Assembly (NCBI GenBank): GCA_002502215.1
Contig: DAPT01000090.1
Location: 1 to 38,139 of the forward strand
Origin: Euryarchaeota archaeon UBA124
Lineage (GTDB): Archaea > Thermoplasmatota > Poseidoniia > Poseidoniales > Poseidoniaceae
DNA: 38,139 nucleotides
Reading direction: 5' to 3'
Position 1 is the stretch's first letter. Each line of letters starts with the position of its first letter. The translations under genes and the position numbers were made by a program. Positions 15,879-25,185 of this stretch are shown here, one piece after another. The notes beneath the pieces were generated by a model. That model had not been told where the DNA came from, made no database searches, and was given only the letters and a program-made list of their open reading frames with translations.

Positions 15879-18458
15879 ATGGGAGAGGTGCGTATGCGTC
15901 GTTTTGTTGCATCATCGATGGTGATACTCCTCGTCCTCCTCGTTCCAGTAAGTGCTGAAGAAGGCGATGCTGTTCGCCTTGAAATCGAGGTGACCGATGC
16001 CAACCTGAAACCGTGGTATGGTGCGGGCGATACCCTCGTTTTGGCATCATCGATTCACAACGACGGAGAGGCGACCTCGATCAACGAGGACCCTTCCTGT
16101 GGAACGATTCTACGCATTGCAAATTCAGAGGGTGAACCTCTCATCGACGAAAGCATTGGTTGTCGCGGACAGAGTCGTGGTCTTGACATCGGAGCGGGGA
16201 CAACCGCACTTGACGAGCATCGCTGGGATTTGACCGATGCAGATGGCTCACCTGTTCCGCCTGGAATCTACTCCATCAGCGTTGAACTCGCTGGCTCTGG
16301 TTTGATGGCTACAACCGAAATTCTGGTCCAGCAAAACGCCAACATCCCATCTGAATTATCGATAACAACAACCGTTGTGCACCGCAGTAGCCTCCTTGAA
16401 GTTGGGGAACCTTTCGTGGTCACATACGAACTGCACAATCCAACTTCGCAGACAATCGATTTGACTTCTCTCAAGGATTGCCAACTTTTGCTTGACTTTG
16501 AAGGCGCACACCTTGGCCCAGCCTGCGACGCTGGGGCGTCAATCCTCGAACCATTCGCCGTTGTTTCACTCGGACACACAATGATTCAGCCTGCATTTGC
16601 AGGCGATGCTTCGTTGACGATTCAGACTCCGGATGGACTTGTTCTCGGCACCTATGATTTCACAGTCGAAGACCGTGAAGTCCAACCTGTGCCACTCACA
16701 GCAAACATTAACACACTCTCAACCACCTACGCCCAGGGTGAACTTTTCGACGGCTCCCTTACGCTTACAAACGATGGTGCAGAAAATGAGCTCCTCCGCT
16801 TTACCAACACGTGTCGAGCAACCTATTGGATCGTGGATGCGAACGGCGTTGCCTACGATTCCCTCAACCAAGCCAACTGTCGTGATGCGGAACTTGATGT
16901 CGTCGTCGGTGCTTCGTCGCAGAGCACTTTCCCGCTGCAATCCTGGGCATTTGTCGATCAAGTTGGATGTTCAATGCCAAGCGGCGACTACGTTCTCGTT
17001 GCTGAAGTACCTGAGTTTGGATATGCATCCTCCATCGATGTTGATTTCCGCCGTGTGCAGTCAGCAAACTGTGGAACAGGCTCCGCTCCACTCCCCTCCT
17101 TATCGATTGGTGTTGACGGCGACAACAATCCTTTGTTCGAACTTCAGGTGATTGGAACAGCAGGACAAACCGACATCCAATGGATTGACATTTGCAAAGC
17201 CTCCATCCAGTTATGGAACCTCGAGACTACCGAGAAGGTCATCGAAAAGAACGTCCTATGCAACGACAACGAACGCATCGACCAAGCGCTCCGTCTTGCG
17301 CCCAATGATGTTCTTGAATTCACTCTTAGCGATTTGAATTCCCTTGATTATCAGGAGGTGGATTACCGTGTTTTCATCAACTTGGCAACCGATCAAGACC
17401 TTGTCCTTGAGCAAGAATTCTCATGGCCGTTACAGATAGATGTCTCGCAAGAAGACGTCGTCAATGACGAAATCTCAGAAGAAATTGCAATATTGCAAAT
17501 CGATGGTACATGGAGCAGCGTCTTGACTTCAGATGGTGCATGTTGGATGTTGGAGGACGATGCGGGTACAATTCATATGCTCGCTGATTCTTTACAGGCT
17601 TCGTGGTCGCCTGAACATGGGACATCCGGTGTTTACGATGCACAACCAGCAGATGCTACAGCAGCCTGCGCTCGGTTCACAGCCGAAAGCTATGCCCTCG
17701 TTGCGGTCGTACAAGAAACACCGCTGATTGAAGAGGAACCAGAAGTTGAGGAATCCGCTGCAGTTGAGGTTGATGCGCAGGAGGAGGAGGTTCTCCCCGA
17801 CTGGGCTCCGCAAGCCGTCACTGTTCTGACGGTCAGTGCAATATTATCCATGCTAGGGTTTGCAGCCTTCAACAATGAAGCGATTCGCATTTCAACAACC
17901 CTCACAGGATTGTGGCTCCTCGGATTCATTGGAAGAACCTCGGAAACAAGTGATGGACGCTTCCAACGTGGACGTTTGTTGGGATACTTGACTGCGAATC
18001 CTGGCTGTCATTTCCGAGCCCTTCTCTCTGCTTTGGAAATGAGCAACGGGCAACTTTCCCACCATTTACGGATTCTCGAACAGGAAGAGAGCATCTGGCG
18101 ACGAAAAGACGGCCGTCTTGTACGGTACTACCCATTGACCAACACCCTTCATCCATTGCTGGAAGATGATGCTCTTCCAGTTCCAATCCTTGCTCCTGAT
18201 CCACTTTCGTTGCAGGGTAAAATCCTGGTTTTACTCGACCATGATAGCCAAATGGGTGATTTCCCAACGCAGGCTGAGCTTGCAAAGCGGCTCGATAAGT
18301 CACAGCAACTAATCTCACATCACTTGCGCACGTTGGAGAAGTACGGTCTTATCGAAGGTCGACGCATGGGTATGCGAAACCGATACAAGTTGACAAAAGA
18401 GGCCATGTTCCTTCTTGAGACCAGCGATGCTTATCTGAAGAACGAGATGAGCCTCTGA
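15879..18458 (+). CDS. Membrane-spanning transcription regulator: large ectodomain plus two cytosolic winged helices
   Basis: 859 residues from ATG at 15879; ATG at 15894, preceded by the purine-rich gggagaggtg, is an attractive alternative start and would remove five residues. Residues ~6-26 are a signal peptide. The ectodomain (~27-640) has about four similar beta-rich units, each with a LTLTNDG- or YELHNPT-like strand, paired cysteines and a closing PPGIYSISVEL or PSGDYVLVAEV strand. This resembles BsuPI-like domains. Two TM segments lie at ~643-663 and ~668-684. The cytosolic end holds two ArsR-like winged helices: ~697-755 (LLSALEMSNGQLSHHLRILEQ..IWRRKDGRLVRYY) and ~775-848 (ELAKRLDKSQQLISHHLRTLEKYGLI). 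This fits a one-component receptor that binds DNA from the membrane. Its targets are unknown; the adjacent surface protein 54 bases upstream is a candidate partner. Confidence 0.82.
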   Translation: MGEVRMRRFVASSMVILLVLLVPVSAEEGDAVRLEIEVTDANLKPWYGAGDTLVLASSIHNDGEATSINEDPSCGTILRIANSEGEPLIDESIGCRGQSRGLDIGAGTTALDEHRWDLTDADGSPVPPGIYSISVELAGSGLMATTEILVQQNANIPSELSITTTVVHRSSLLEVGEPFVVTYELHNPTSQTIDLTSLKDCQLLLDFEGAHLGPACDAGASILEPFAVVSLGHTMIQPAFAGDASLTIQTPDGLVLGTYDFTVEDREVQPVPLTANINTLSTTYAQGELFDGSLTLTNDGAENELLRFTNTCRATYWIVDANGVAYDSLNQANCRDAELDVVVGASSQSTFPLQSWAFVDQVGCSMPSGDYVLVAEVPEFGYASSIDVDFRRVQSANCGTGSAPLPSLSIGVDGDNNPLFELQVIGTAGQTDIQWIDICKASIQLWNLETTEKVIEKNVLCNDNERIDQALRLAPNDVLEFTLSDLNSLDYQEVDYRVFINLATDQDLVLEQEFSWPLQIDVSQEDVVNDEISEEIAILQIDGTWSSVLTSDGACWMLEDDAGTIHMLADSLQASWSPEHGTSGVYDAQPADATAACARFTAESYALVAVVQETPLIEEEPEVEESAAVEVDAQEEEVLPDWAPQAVTVLTVSAILSMLGFAAFNNEAIRISTTLTGLWLLGFIGRTSETSDGRFQRGRLLGYLTANPGCHFRALLSALEMSNGQLSHHLRILEQEESIWRRKDGRLVRYYPLTNTLHPLLEDDALPVPILAPDPLSLQGKILVLLDHDSQMGDFPTQAELAKRLDKSQQLISHHLRTLEKYGLIEGRRMGMRNRYKLTKEAMFLLETSDAYLKNEMSL

Positions 18459-18537
18459 ATCCAATTTACTGAGGTGGATTGAAGAAGGAAGGCTTTGAGG
18501 CGATGTTAGCGTAGGACGTGTCGACATATCGGATGAG

Positions 18538-21351
18538 ATGAAGACGACGGATGAAGTTGCATGGCAGCAGGCATGGAAAGATGCCAACGTTTTTGCCTCC
18601 GTTGATGATGTATCCAAACCAAAATTCTACTGTTTGGAAATGTATCCTTACCCGTCTGGAAAAATGCACATGGGCCACGTTCGGAACTATTCAATTGGTG
18701 ATGCAGTCGCCCGTTACAAGCGAATGAAGGGATTCAACGTTCTCTACCCGATGGGTTTTGACTCGTTCGGAATGCCTGCAGAGAATGCCGCCATTGCAGA
18801 AGGAGGTCACCCTCACGATATTACAGAGAAGAACATGGCCTCCATTACACAACAGATCAAGCGTATGGGATTCTCATACGATTGGAGTCGTATGCTCAAA
18901 AGCCACGACCCGAATTATTACAAGTGGAACCAACTGTTCTTTACACGGTTTTTCAAGTCTGGGCTTGCATATCGTGAATTTGCTCCCGTCAATTGGTGCA
19001 AATCCTGTTCAACGGTTCTCGCAAATGAACAAGTCAAGGCTGGACGCTGTTGGCGATGCAATGGGCCTGTTCGCCAGAAGGACATGAGCCAATGGTTCAT
19101 CGACATCACGAAGTATGCTCAGCAATTGTTGGATGGATTGGATACCATCGAATTCCCAGAAAGCGTTCGATTGATGCAAGAAGACTGGCTCGGCCGCTCG
19201 GAAGGAGCAGAAATCGAGTTTGGAATTGATGGAAGCGATGAAGTAATCCGTGTGTTCACAACCCGTCCTGATACACTCTTCGGCGTCACCTTTGTCACCC
19301 TTGCACCTGAACATCCGCTTGCAGAGCAATTGGTCAAAGGGACACAATATGAGGCGGACTGGAAAGCGATGCACGATGTGTACGCCAACATGAGTGAATT
19401 TGATCGGATCAAGAATCTCAACAAAAAGGAAGGAGTGTCATTGGGTCGATTCGCAATTCATCCACTGACCGGAGAAAAGATTCCAATATGGGCCGGAAAC
19501 TTTGTTCTTGCAACCTACGGAACAGGAGCTGTGATGGCCGTTCCTGGACATGACGAGCGCGATTTTGACTTTGCACAAACCTATGGTTTGCCCATTAAAC
19601 GAGTGTTGATTGAAACCAAAGAGGATGATGCCATCGATGCACTTGAAACTGCATTTACCGAAGATGGCTACATGGTGAACTCAGGGCTCGAGGGTTTTGA
19701 TGGGGAATTCGGTGATGATGCTCGTGCCAGTGTCATCGACGCCCTCGAGGAGGCTGGAAAGGGTGACAGGCAAATCAACTGGAAGATTCGGCCTTGGTTG
19801 ATCAGTCGTCAACGCTACTGGGGAACACCAATTCCAATCATCCATTGTGAAGACTGTGGAGCAGTCCCAGTCCCTGAAGATCAGTTGCCTGTTGAGCTCC
19901 CACGCGACGTTGTATTTGATGGGAAAGGGAATCCGCTCGAAACCTCAGAATCCTTCCTCAATGTTGACTGTCCCAAGTGTGGAAAACCTGCACGAAGGGA
20001 AACCGACACAATGGATACCTTTGTCGATTCATCCTGGTACTTCCTACGGTACACAGATGCGAACAACCTTGAGCGATGGTACGATTCAGACATTGCAGAT
20101 TATTGGATGAACGTTGACTTTTATTGTGGAGGAATTGAACATGCGCAGATGCATTTGATTTACGCTCGATTCTACACCAAGGCACTTCGAGACCTCGGAT
20201 TTCACTCCATCGACGAACCGTTCAACGAACTTCTTTGTCAAGGCATGGTCAACAAGAGTGCGCCATTCTGTGAGACATGCTCTGTTACACTCTCCGTTGA
20301 CCATTGGGGGTCACCATGCCCCCACTGCGATTCCCCACTCGGTGAACGCTCCGCAAAGATGAGTAAGTCGCTTGGGAACACGGTCTCACCCGAACAGATG
20401 ATCGAGCAATTTGGAGCGGATACGGTTCGACTGTTCATTCTCTTCGCTGCAAATCCGACAGCAGGTATGGATTGGTCCGACTCAGCTGTTGAAGCAAACC
20501 ACCGAGTTATGCAACAATTGCAAACAATGCCGGACATGCTCTTGGGTTGGGACAAACCTGCTCATTCCATCGACGCATGGATGCTCGCACGACTACGGCA
20601 GCGTCTGCAACAATGGTCGGATGCCATGGACCAATACGACCTGCGTAGAGCGGTTGAATGCTCGCATTACGATATGGTCAAGGACATCAACTGGTACGTC
20701 CGACGCGGTGGTGGGAGCGCCCACGTCGGTCGAGAACTGCTCGACGCATGGACGCATATGATCGCCATTGCTACACCGCACCTCGCAGAAGATTGGTGGG
20801 CAATGCTTGGTGGAGAAGGCCTCCTTGCAGGCCACGTCATGAGCGAGAATACGCCCCTCAGTGAGCAGGACCAAGCACTTCTCGACGGTGAGGCTCTCCT
20901 TCGAGATCTTCTCGAACAAGCACGAAAGGTACGCAATGTCGCTGAGCGTCACATCGAAGGTGAAGCAACCTCGCTGACCATCGTTACCTCTGCACCTTGG
21001 CGAAATCAAATGGCAGAAATGGCCTTGGCCCATCTCGCAGAGGGGAACAATGTCAAATCCTTCATGGGAATTCTTACCCAATCCAATCTTGCACAAGGTG
21101 AAACCCGTGGTGAACGACTCGGTTTCTGGAACAAGCGAATGCTCCCTCAGGTGTTCAAATGGGACGATGAGAAGAAGCGGATTCTTCTCTCAGAACTGCA
21201 AGAAACCGACGTTTATGCAGCCGCCTCGAACTTCATCGCAGATGAACTTGGACTCCAATCTGTTGTGATTGTTCATGGCGATAGCCAAGAAGATACGACC
21301 GGAAAAGCAGGCGTTGCGATGCCCCTCTCTCCAGCATTTGTCTATGCCTGA
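18538..21351 (+). CDS. leuS: Leucyl-tRNA synthetase, bacterial type
   Basis: Attaches leucine to tRNA-Leu in the cytosol. 937 residues from ATG at 18538. The class I signature is MYPYPSGKMHMGHVRNYSIGD (HMGH is the HIGH motif), and the KMSKS motif is AKMSKSLGNTVSPEQMIEQFGADTVR. The editing domain has TTRPDTLFGVTFVTLAPEHPL and GTGAVMAVPGHDERDFDFA. CxxC pairs are visible in CKSCSTVLANEQV...CWRC, in CEDCG...CPKCG and in CETC...CPHC. Motifs such as MQEDWLGRSEGAEIEF and the place of the editing insert match bacterial LeuRS, whereas archaea normally have the archaeal/eukaryotic form. Transfer from bacteria is therefore likely. The last ten bases overlap the convergent surface-protein gene. Confidence 0.95.
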   Translation: MKTTDEVAWQQAWKDANVFASVDDVSKPKFYCLEMYPYPSGKMHMGHVRNYSIGDAVARYKRMKGFNVLYPMGFDSFGMPAENAAIAEGGHPHDITEKNMASITQQIKRMGFSYDWSRMLKSHDPNYYKWNQLFFTRFFKSGLAYREFAPVNWCKSCSTVLANEQVKAGRCWRCNGPVRQKDMSQWFIDITKYAQQLLDGLDTIEFPESVRLMQEDWLGRSEGAEIEFGIDGSDEVIRVFTTRPDTLFGVTFVTLAPEHPLAEQLVKGTQYEADWKAMHDVYANMSEFDRIKNLNKKEGVSLGRFAIHPLTGEKIPIWAGNFVLATYGTGAVMAVPGHDERDFDFAQTYGLPIKRVLIETKEDDAIDALETAFTEDGYMVNSGLEGFDGEFGDDARASVIDALEEAGKGDRQINWKIRPWLISRQRYWGTPIPIIHCEDCGAVPVPEDQLPVELPRDVVFDGKGNPLETSESFLNVDCPKCGKPARRETDTMDTFVDSSWYFLRYTDANNLERWYDSDIADYWMNVDFYCGGIEHAQMHLIYARFYTKALRDLGFHSIDEPFNELLCQGMVNKSAPFCETCSVTLSVDHWGSPCPHCDSPLGERSAKMSKSLGNTVSPEQMIEQFGADTVRLFILFAANPTAGMDWSDSAVEANHRVMQQLQTMPDMLLGWDKPAHSIDAWMLARLRQRLQQWSDAMDQYDLRRAVECSHYDMVKDINWYVRRGGGSAHVGRELLDAWTHMIAIATPHLAEDWWAMLGGEGLLAGHVMSENTPLSEQDQALLDGEALLRDLLEQARKVRNVAERHIEGEATSLTIVTSAPWRNQMAEMALAHLAEGNNVKSFMGILTQSNLAQGETRGERLGFWNKRMLPQVFKWDDEKKRILLSELQETDVYAAASNFIADELGLQSVVIVHGDSQEDTTGKAGVAMPLSPAFVYA

Positions 21352-24038
21352 TTTTCTTCAATGGTTGTTGATGCCTCTTCAACGTCTTGAGATTCTGTCG
21401 CCACTGGGGGGATTGTCTTCTGTGGAGAAACAACTGGAGCCTTGACCGGTTTGAAAGTCATGTAGCCTGCAACACCCGCAAGTACGAGTGCGAGAAGAAT
21501 CAAAACTTGGTTGATGCCAAACGAGGATTCTGAATCCTCGCTTATGGTTTCAACCTCAACCAGCTTGCACCCATCCGCATCGACTTTTTCACCCAAAGGC
21601 GATGAAGGACAAAGATCGTTGTCATTCAATACACCGTCTGAATCTGTATCGGCTTGTTGAGCGGAACACCCAGCGCCGTCAACAATGGTGCTCAGTGGAG
21701 TACGTGGGCAGATGTCTGCCTCATTGAGGACACCATCTGCATCGTCATCAACGTCTTCAGCCCCGTCAACACAACCATCGGAATCAAAATCCTGTGAGGG
21801 CAAAACGGGCCCTACCAATCCGCGTGGACAGAGATCGAAGATATCATCAAATCCGTCACCGTCGTCATCTGGGTCCTCTTCATCATCGTGACATCCATCC
21901 TGATCATGGTCGAGAGAGAGATTCATTGCATCCCAGTTTCGATAACCTTTCGGACACATGTCGAATTGTGTAGCACCGACCATGTCCAGCTTCGCATCGT
22001 TGTCATCATCAAGATCGTTGATGCTATCTTGGCAGCCATCACGGTCCCAGTCATTGAATTCGACAGAGTCCCAGAGAGCGAGGTCTCTAGGACACAAATC
22101 TTCGATGTTCGGAATGCTGTCCCCGTCCTCATCCAAATCACAAAGATCGCCGATCGAATCACCATCAAGGTCCTCCTGGCCTGGGTTTGAGGTTCCAGGA
22201 CAGTTGTCTCGTTGATCTACAAAGCCGTCTTCGTCCGTATCAACGTCCGAACATCCATCGCTTTCAACATCGCTTTCCGCGGTTGAAACCCAACCGAGTG
22301 GCCCTTTTGGACAAGAGTCAAGATGGTCAAGAATCGTATCGTCGTCATCATCAAAGTCCTCATCTGCGTCTCGACAGCCATCGCTATCATGGTCGGTTCC
22401 TGATGTACTCGTCCAACCAACTTCGCCTTGCGGGCATGCGTCAAGGTCGTCAGCAATGCCGTCGTTATCGTCGTCATCATCGCAGACATCACCGAACGCA
22501 TCGGATTCAAAGTTGGCTTGTTCGGAATTCGCAACTCGCGGACAGTTGTCAATCCCATCGAGAATCCCATCTGCATCGAGATCGGTCTCGTAATGCCAAA
22601 TACCACCGTCTTGGGCCCCAACAGAAGCAACCGAATGATTGGCAAAGAGCCCGGATTCTTCAAATGAGAATGCAATCATTGAACCACCAGAGGATGATGG
22701 AACGATCTCATAGACACGATCTCGTCCCTCACTTCCACCCAAAAGAGCCCATTCCCAGGTATTGTCCAAATCGTATTCTGCCAAGAACACGTCCGTTCCG
22801 TAGTATCCTGTATCAGCGTCGTAATCGACGAGCATTTCATCGCCGAGCATGAAGCCGTAGGTGGTGATGCCCGCATAAATGGTTGAACCGGATGATGTTT
22901 GGTAGGCAGCGCTGAACATCTCGTATCCCGGCCCTCCTTCAATGTTCAAACCATCCCACACGCCATTGGTTGTAATGTCGGCTTGGAATGCATCGAACCA
23001 TTGCGTCGTATCGCTGTAATCGGTTCCGAAGGTAGCGTTCCCTTCAATGCCCCCAAACACTTGCACATCCAATCCTGCGCTCGCAACACAACCGTTCGCA
23101 AAGTCATCACCTGAACCGCCTCCTTGCTGGAACCAATCCCAATTGGTAGCACCGTACTTTGCAACAGCGATGTCACCTCCTCCATTGGAATCCAGAACCC
23201 CAATTTCTTCAAAAGCGAGTTGCCCGATGAACGTGAAGGCGATGAACGTCTCGCCAACACTGTTTTGACAGAAGCCTCCAAACGGTTCAATACCACTATC
23301 AGACAGTGCGGAAAATCCGCTTGAGAAAACGCCGTCTTCATCGAAAATCATAACTGCGATACTCGGCTCTGGGCCACCTGCAAAGATTGTCTGATTCATA
23401 TCAAGAATTTCCTTGAACAGAACACTGATGTGGATTTGATCGTATTCATCAACAAACAAATCGAACAGGAGAACTTCCTGATGGTTGGCAACGGATACAG
23501 CCCATTGCCACCCTGAATCGACATCGTATCGAGCGATGTATGCATTGCCCTCATCGGAATCTTCGTTTTTCCCAAGCGTTGGTAATGAACCCAATGTCAT
23601 GTTGCATTGGAGCCCAGCACTACCCAGACAATACGCACCTGCAATGATGAAATCGCCGTCACTCATGATGGCGAGACTTTCGACGGTGTCCACACCGATG
23701 CTGCCAAACGATTCGCTGAAGTTCCATTCACTCGTATCATTCACGATCGCAATGAATCCATCCGTATCATCGAATCCGAGTTGATTGGAATTATGACCGT
23801 TGTCTCCAATAAGAATCGAAGACGTGAAGACTCCGCCTGCAAGCACTGAATTGTTCTCGAGTGGTACGAGGGCGTTGATCGTGTCTTCACTGAATCCACC
23901 AAGAGTTGCGACCCATCCAAGTGAATCGGCCTCCTCTGAAGAAAAATGAGACATGGGCTCTGAATCAAGCGATGCCAGTTGTGCATGAGGCATCGTCGCT
24001 AAAAGAAGAGCAAGAACGATGAAAACAGGGCGAAGCAT
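21342..24038 (-). CDS. Second secreted, membrane-anchored propeller protein with TSP3-like repeats
   Basis: 898 residues from ATG at 24038. I chose this start because a signal peptide follows at once (MLRPVFIVLALLLATMPHAQLA); an in-frame upstream start would add 34 residues without such features. Residues ~45-500 hold repeats of the type LPT..ED..AYIARYDVDSGWQWAVSV, DVFLAEYDLDNTWEWALLGGSEGRD and FIAIVNDTSEWNFSESFGS. This is the pattern of SBBP-like beta-propeller repeats. From ~510 to ~835 come acidic units: DxDxDGxxDxxDxCP alternating with DHDSDGCRDADED-like units, TSP3-like and probably calcium binding. A TM helix (QVLILLALVLAGVAGYMTF) and a short Pro/Glu-rich tail end the chain. The plan is like the 12345-15824 protein but without the long charged tail. 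Confidence 0.83.
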   Translation of the reverse strand: MLRPVFIVLALLLATMPHAQLASLDSEPMSHFSSEEADSLGWVATLGGFSEDTINALVPLENNSVLAGGVFTSSILIGDNGHNSNQLGFDDTDGFIAIVNDTSEWNFSESFGSIGVDTVESLAIMSDGDFIIAGAYCLGSAGLQCNMTLGSLPTLGKNEDSDEGNAYIARYDVDSGWQWAVSVANHQEVLLFDLFVDEYDQIHISVLFKEILDMNQTIFAGGPEPSIAVMIFDEDGVFSSGFSALSDSGIEPFGGFCQNSVGETFIAFTFIGQLAFEEIGVLDSNGGGDIAVAKYGATNWDWFQQGGGSGDDFANGCVASAGLDVQVFGGIEGNATFGTDYSDTTQWFDAFQADITTNGVWDGLNIEGGPGYEMFSAAYQTSSGSTIYAGITTYGFMLGDEMLVDYDADTGYYGTDVFLAEYDLDNTWEWALLGGSEGRDRVYEIVPSSSGGSMIAFSFEESGLFANHSVASVGAQDGGIWHYETDLDADGILDGIDNCPRVANSEQANFESDAFGDVCDDDDDNDGIADDLDACPQGEVGWTSTSGTDHDSDGCRDADEDFDDDDDTILDHLDSCPKGPLGWVSTAESDVESDGCSDVDTDEDGFVDQRDNCPGTSNPGQEDLDGDSIGDLCDLDEDGDSIPNIEDLCPRDLALWDSVEFNDWDRDGCQDSINDLDDDNDAKLDMVGATQFDMCPKGYRNWDAMNLSLDHDQDGCHDDEEDPDDDGDGFDDIFDLCPRGLVGPVLPSQDFDSDGCVDGAEDVDDDADGVLNEADICPRTPLSTIVDGAGCSAQQADTDSDGVLNDNDLCPSSPLGEKVDADGCKLVEVETISEDSESSFGINQVLILLALVLAGVAGYMTFKPVKAPVVSPQKTIPPVATESQDVEEASTTIEENQA
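21560..22600 (-). repeat. Degenerate Asp-rich TSP3-like repeats
   Basis: About ten imperfect units within the second surface protein, each coding for DDDGDG/DxDSDGC followed by xxxDxCPxG. On the plus strand they appear as recurring catcgtcatc-type blocks. Spacing is irregular. Confidence 0.6.
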
Positions 24039-24138
24039 AGTTCTGTGACGAACTGCCACTTCATGAAGGTGTTGCGTTGCACCACATTCAACGAATATTG
24101 ACGATTGGTTCAAAGACGGTCGACCTTGAGGTTCAATC

Positions 24139-25185
24139 ATGTCACAAGACCGCCGGCCAAATCGCAGTGGTCAACGGCGGTCCCGAAATCGACGACGTTA
24201 CGGTGGGCCTCGGAAAGCCAACCTCATGGAACAATCCAAAAAAGAACTGGAAGAACACAACCAACGCGCAAATCTTCGATTTGATTACGAACGAACAGGG
24301 ATTCAACCGGTTGGGCTTCCAGACGCTCCCGGAGATGTGAAATCGTTTTCATTTGAATGGAAATGTGAGCCTGTTTCACTCTTGGATGAAGGAAAAATGG
24401 CTGAATTCGTTGTCCGAAAAGGTGAGTTCGGTTGGCTTGATGATGATCGCGTTGATGAAATTGCTCACTTTGCGAAATCGCTCACCATTTCCGCGGATCA
24501 AGCATTATCGCTTCGTTCTGCACTTCTACAACAGAAGACTGTTTATGGGCATCAAGCAATGCAGAATCGTGGTCGTCAAATCCACCGAGATTACAAACAG
24601 GGCATGACTGTGGTTGAATTGTCAAAAAAATACGACTTCCCCCCAATGAATATTTTTCGGCAAATTCTTTCCGAGAAGGGTTGGTCAAAATCAAAAATCA
24701 AGGAATCGGTTCGGGCTCCCTCGAAGTTTTCCGAGCGAGAGCGTAAGGAGTTTGATGCTGCAGAAGAAGCCGATCGTGTTTCAAACGTTGATCAGAGCGA
24801 AACCCATCTGCGGGCTGATGCGTTTGAAACAATCCTTGCTGATTGGTTTGAGGAGCAAGGTGTGCGCCTTCGACGTCAACCTGAACTCGTCAAGGAACAA
24901 TCAGCGGAGATTGGCCGTCCAAAAGTGACGCCAGACATTCTTTTCCTCGACCATGTTGAAATCAACGGTCAACCGGTTGCATGGATTGATGCAAAGCATT
25001 TCTACGGGGCCGACGTAGGTTTCCAACGCAAGAAGATGCTCAAACAAATGATGCGATATATCAACGAATGGGGCAGTGGTGCAATCGTGTTTCGCCACGG
25101 ATTTTCAGAGAATCTCTACATGGCTGGTGTTACAATGCTGGACGCAAGTCCGCTTGACCTGACATCGTTGCAAGACCGCCCCTAG
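24139..25185 (+). CDS. CDIN1/C15orf41-like protein: HTH region plus PD-(D/E)XK nuclease-like domain
   Basis: 348 residues from ATG at 24139, with gaggt six bases upstream as ribosome binding site. The first ~30 residues are Arg-rich. The middle has a helix-turn-helix-like stretch, DYKQGMTVVELSKKYDFPPMNIFRQIL. The C-terminus has the TPD motif (PKVTPDILFLDHVEING) followed by PVAWIDAKHFYG and an RYINEWGSGAIVFRHGFSE segment. This order (HTH region, TPD, W-I-(D/E)-x-K, then FGxGxVI-like) is that of human CDIN1 (C15orf41), which partners codanin-1 and is mutated in congenital dyserythropoietic anaemia type I, and of its archaeal relatives. D of TPD and D-x-K of WIDAK would be the metal-binding residues of a PD-(D/E)XK nuclease fold. 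The substrate is unknown. Confidence 0.75.
   Translation: MSQDRRPNRSGQRRSRNRRRYGGPRKANLMEQSKKELEEHNQRANLRFDYERTGIQPVGLPDAPGDVKSFSFEWKCEPVSLLDEGKMAEFVVRKGEFGWLDDDRVDEIAHFAKSLTISADQALSLRSALLQQKTVYGHQAMQNRGRQIHRDYKQGMTVVELSKKYDFPPMNIFRQILSEKGWSKSKIKESVRAPSKFSERERKEFDAAEEADRVSNVDQSETHLRADAFETILADWFEEQGVRLRRQPELVKEQSAEIGRPKVTPDILFLDHVEINGQPVAWIDAKHFYGADVGFQRKKMLKQMMRYINEWGSGAIVFRHGFSENLYMAGVTMLDASPLDLTSLQDRP

Noticed and set aside
24039..24140. Extended start of the second surface protein at 24140
   Set aside because: It would put 34 hydrophilic residues before the signal peptide and would overlap the start of the divergent CDIN1-like gene.
24139..25185. Archaeal Holliday junction resolvase Hjc
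   Set aside because: The chain is much longer, has an HTH region, and carries the TPD motif typical of CDIN1-like proteins.
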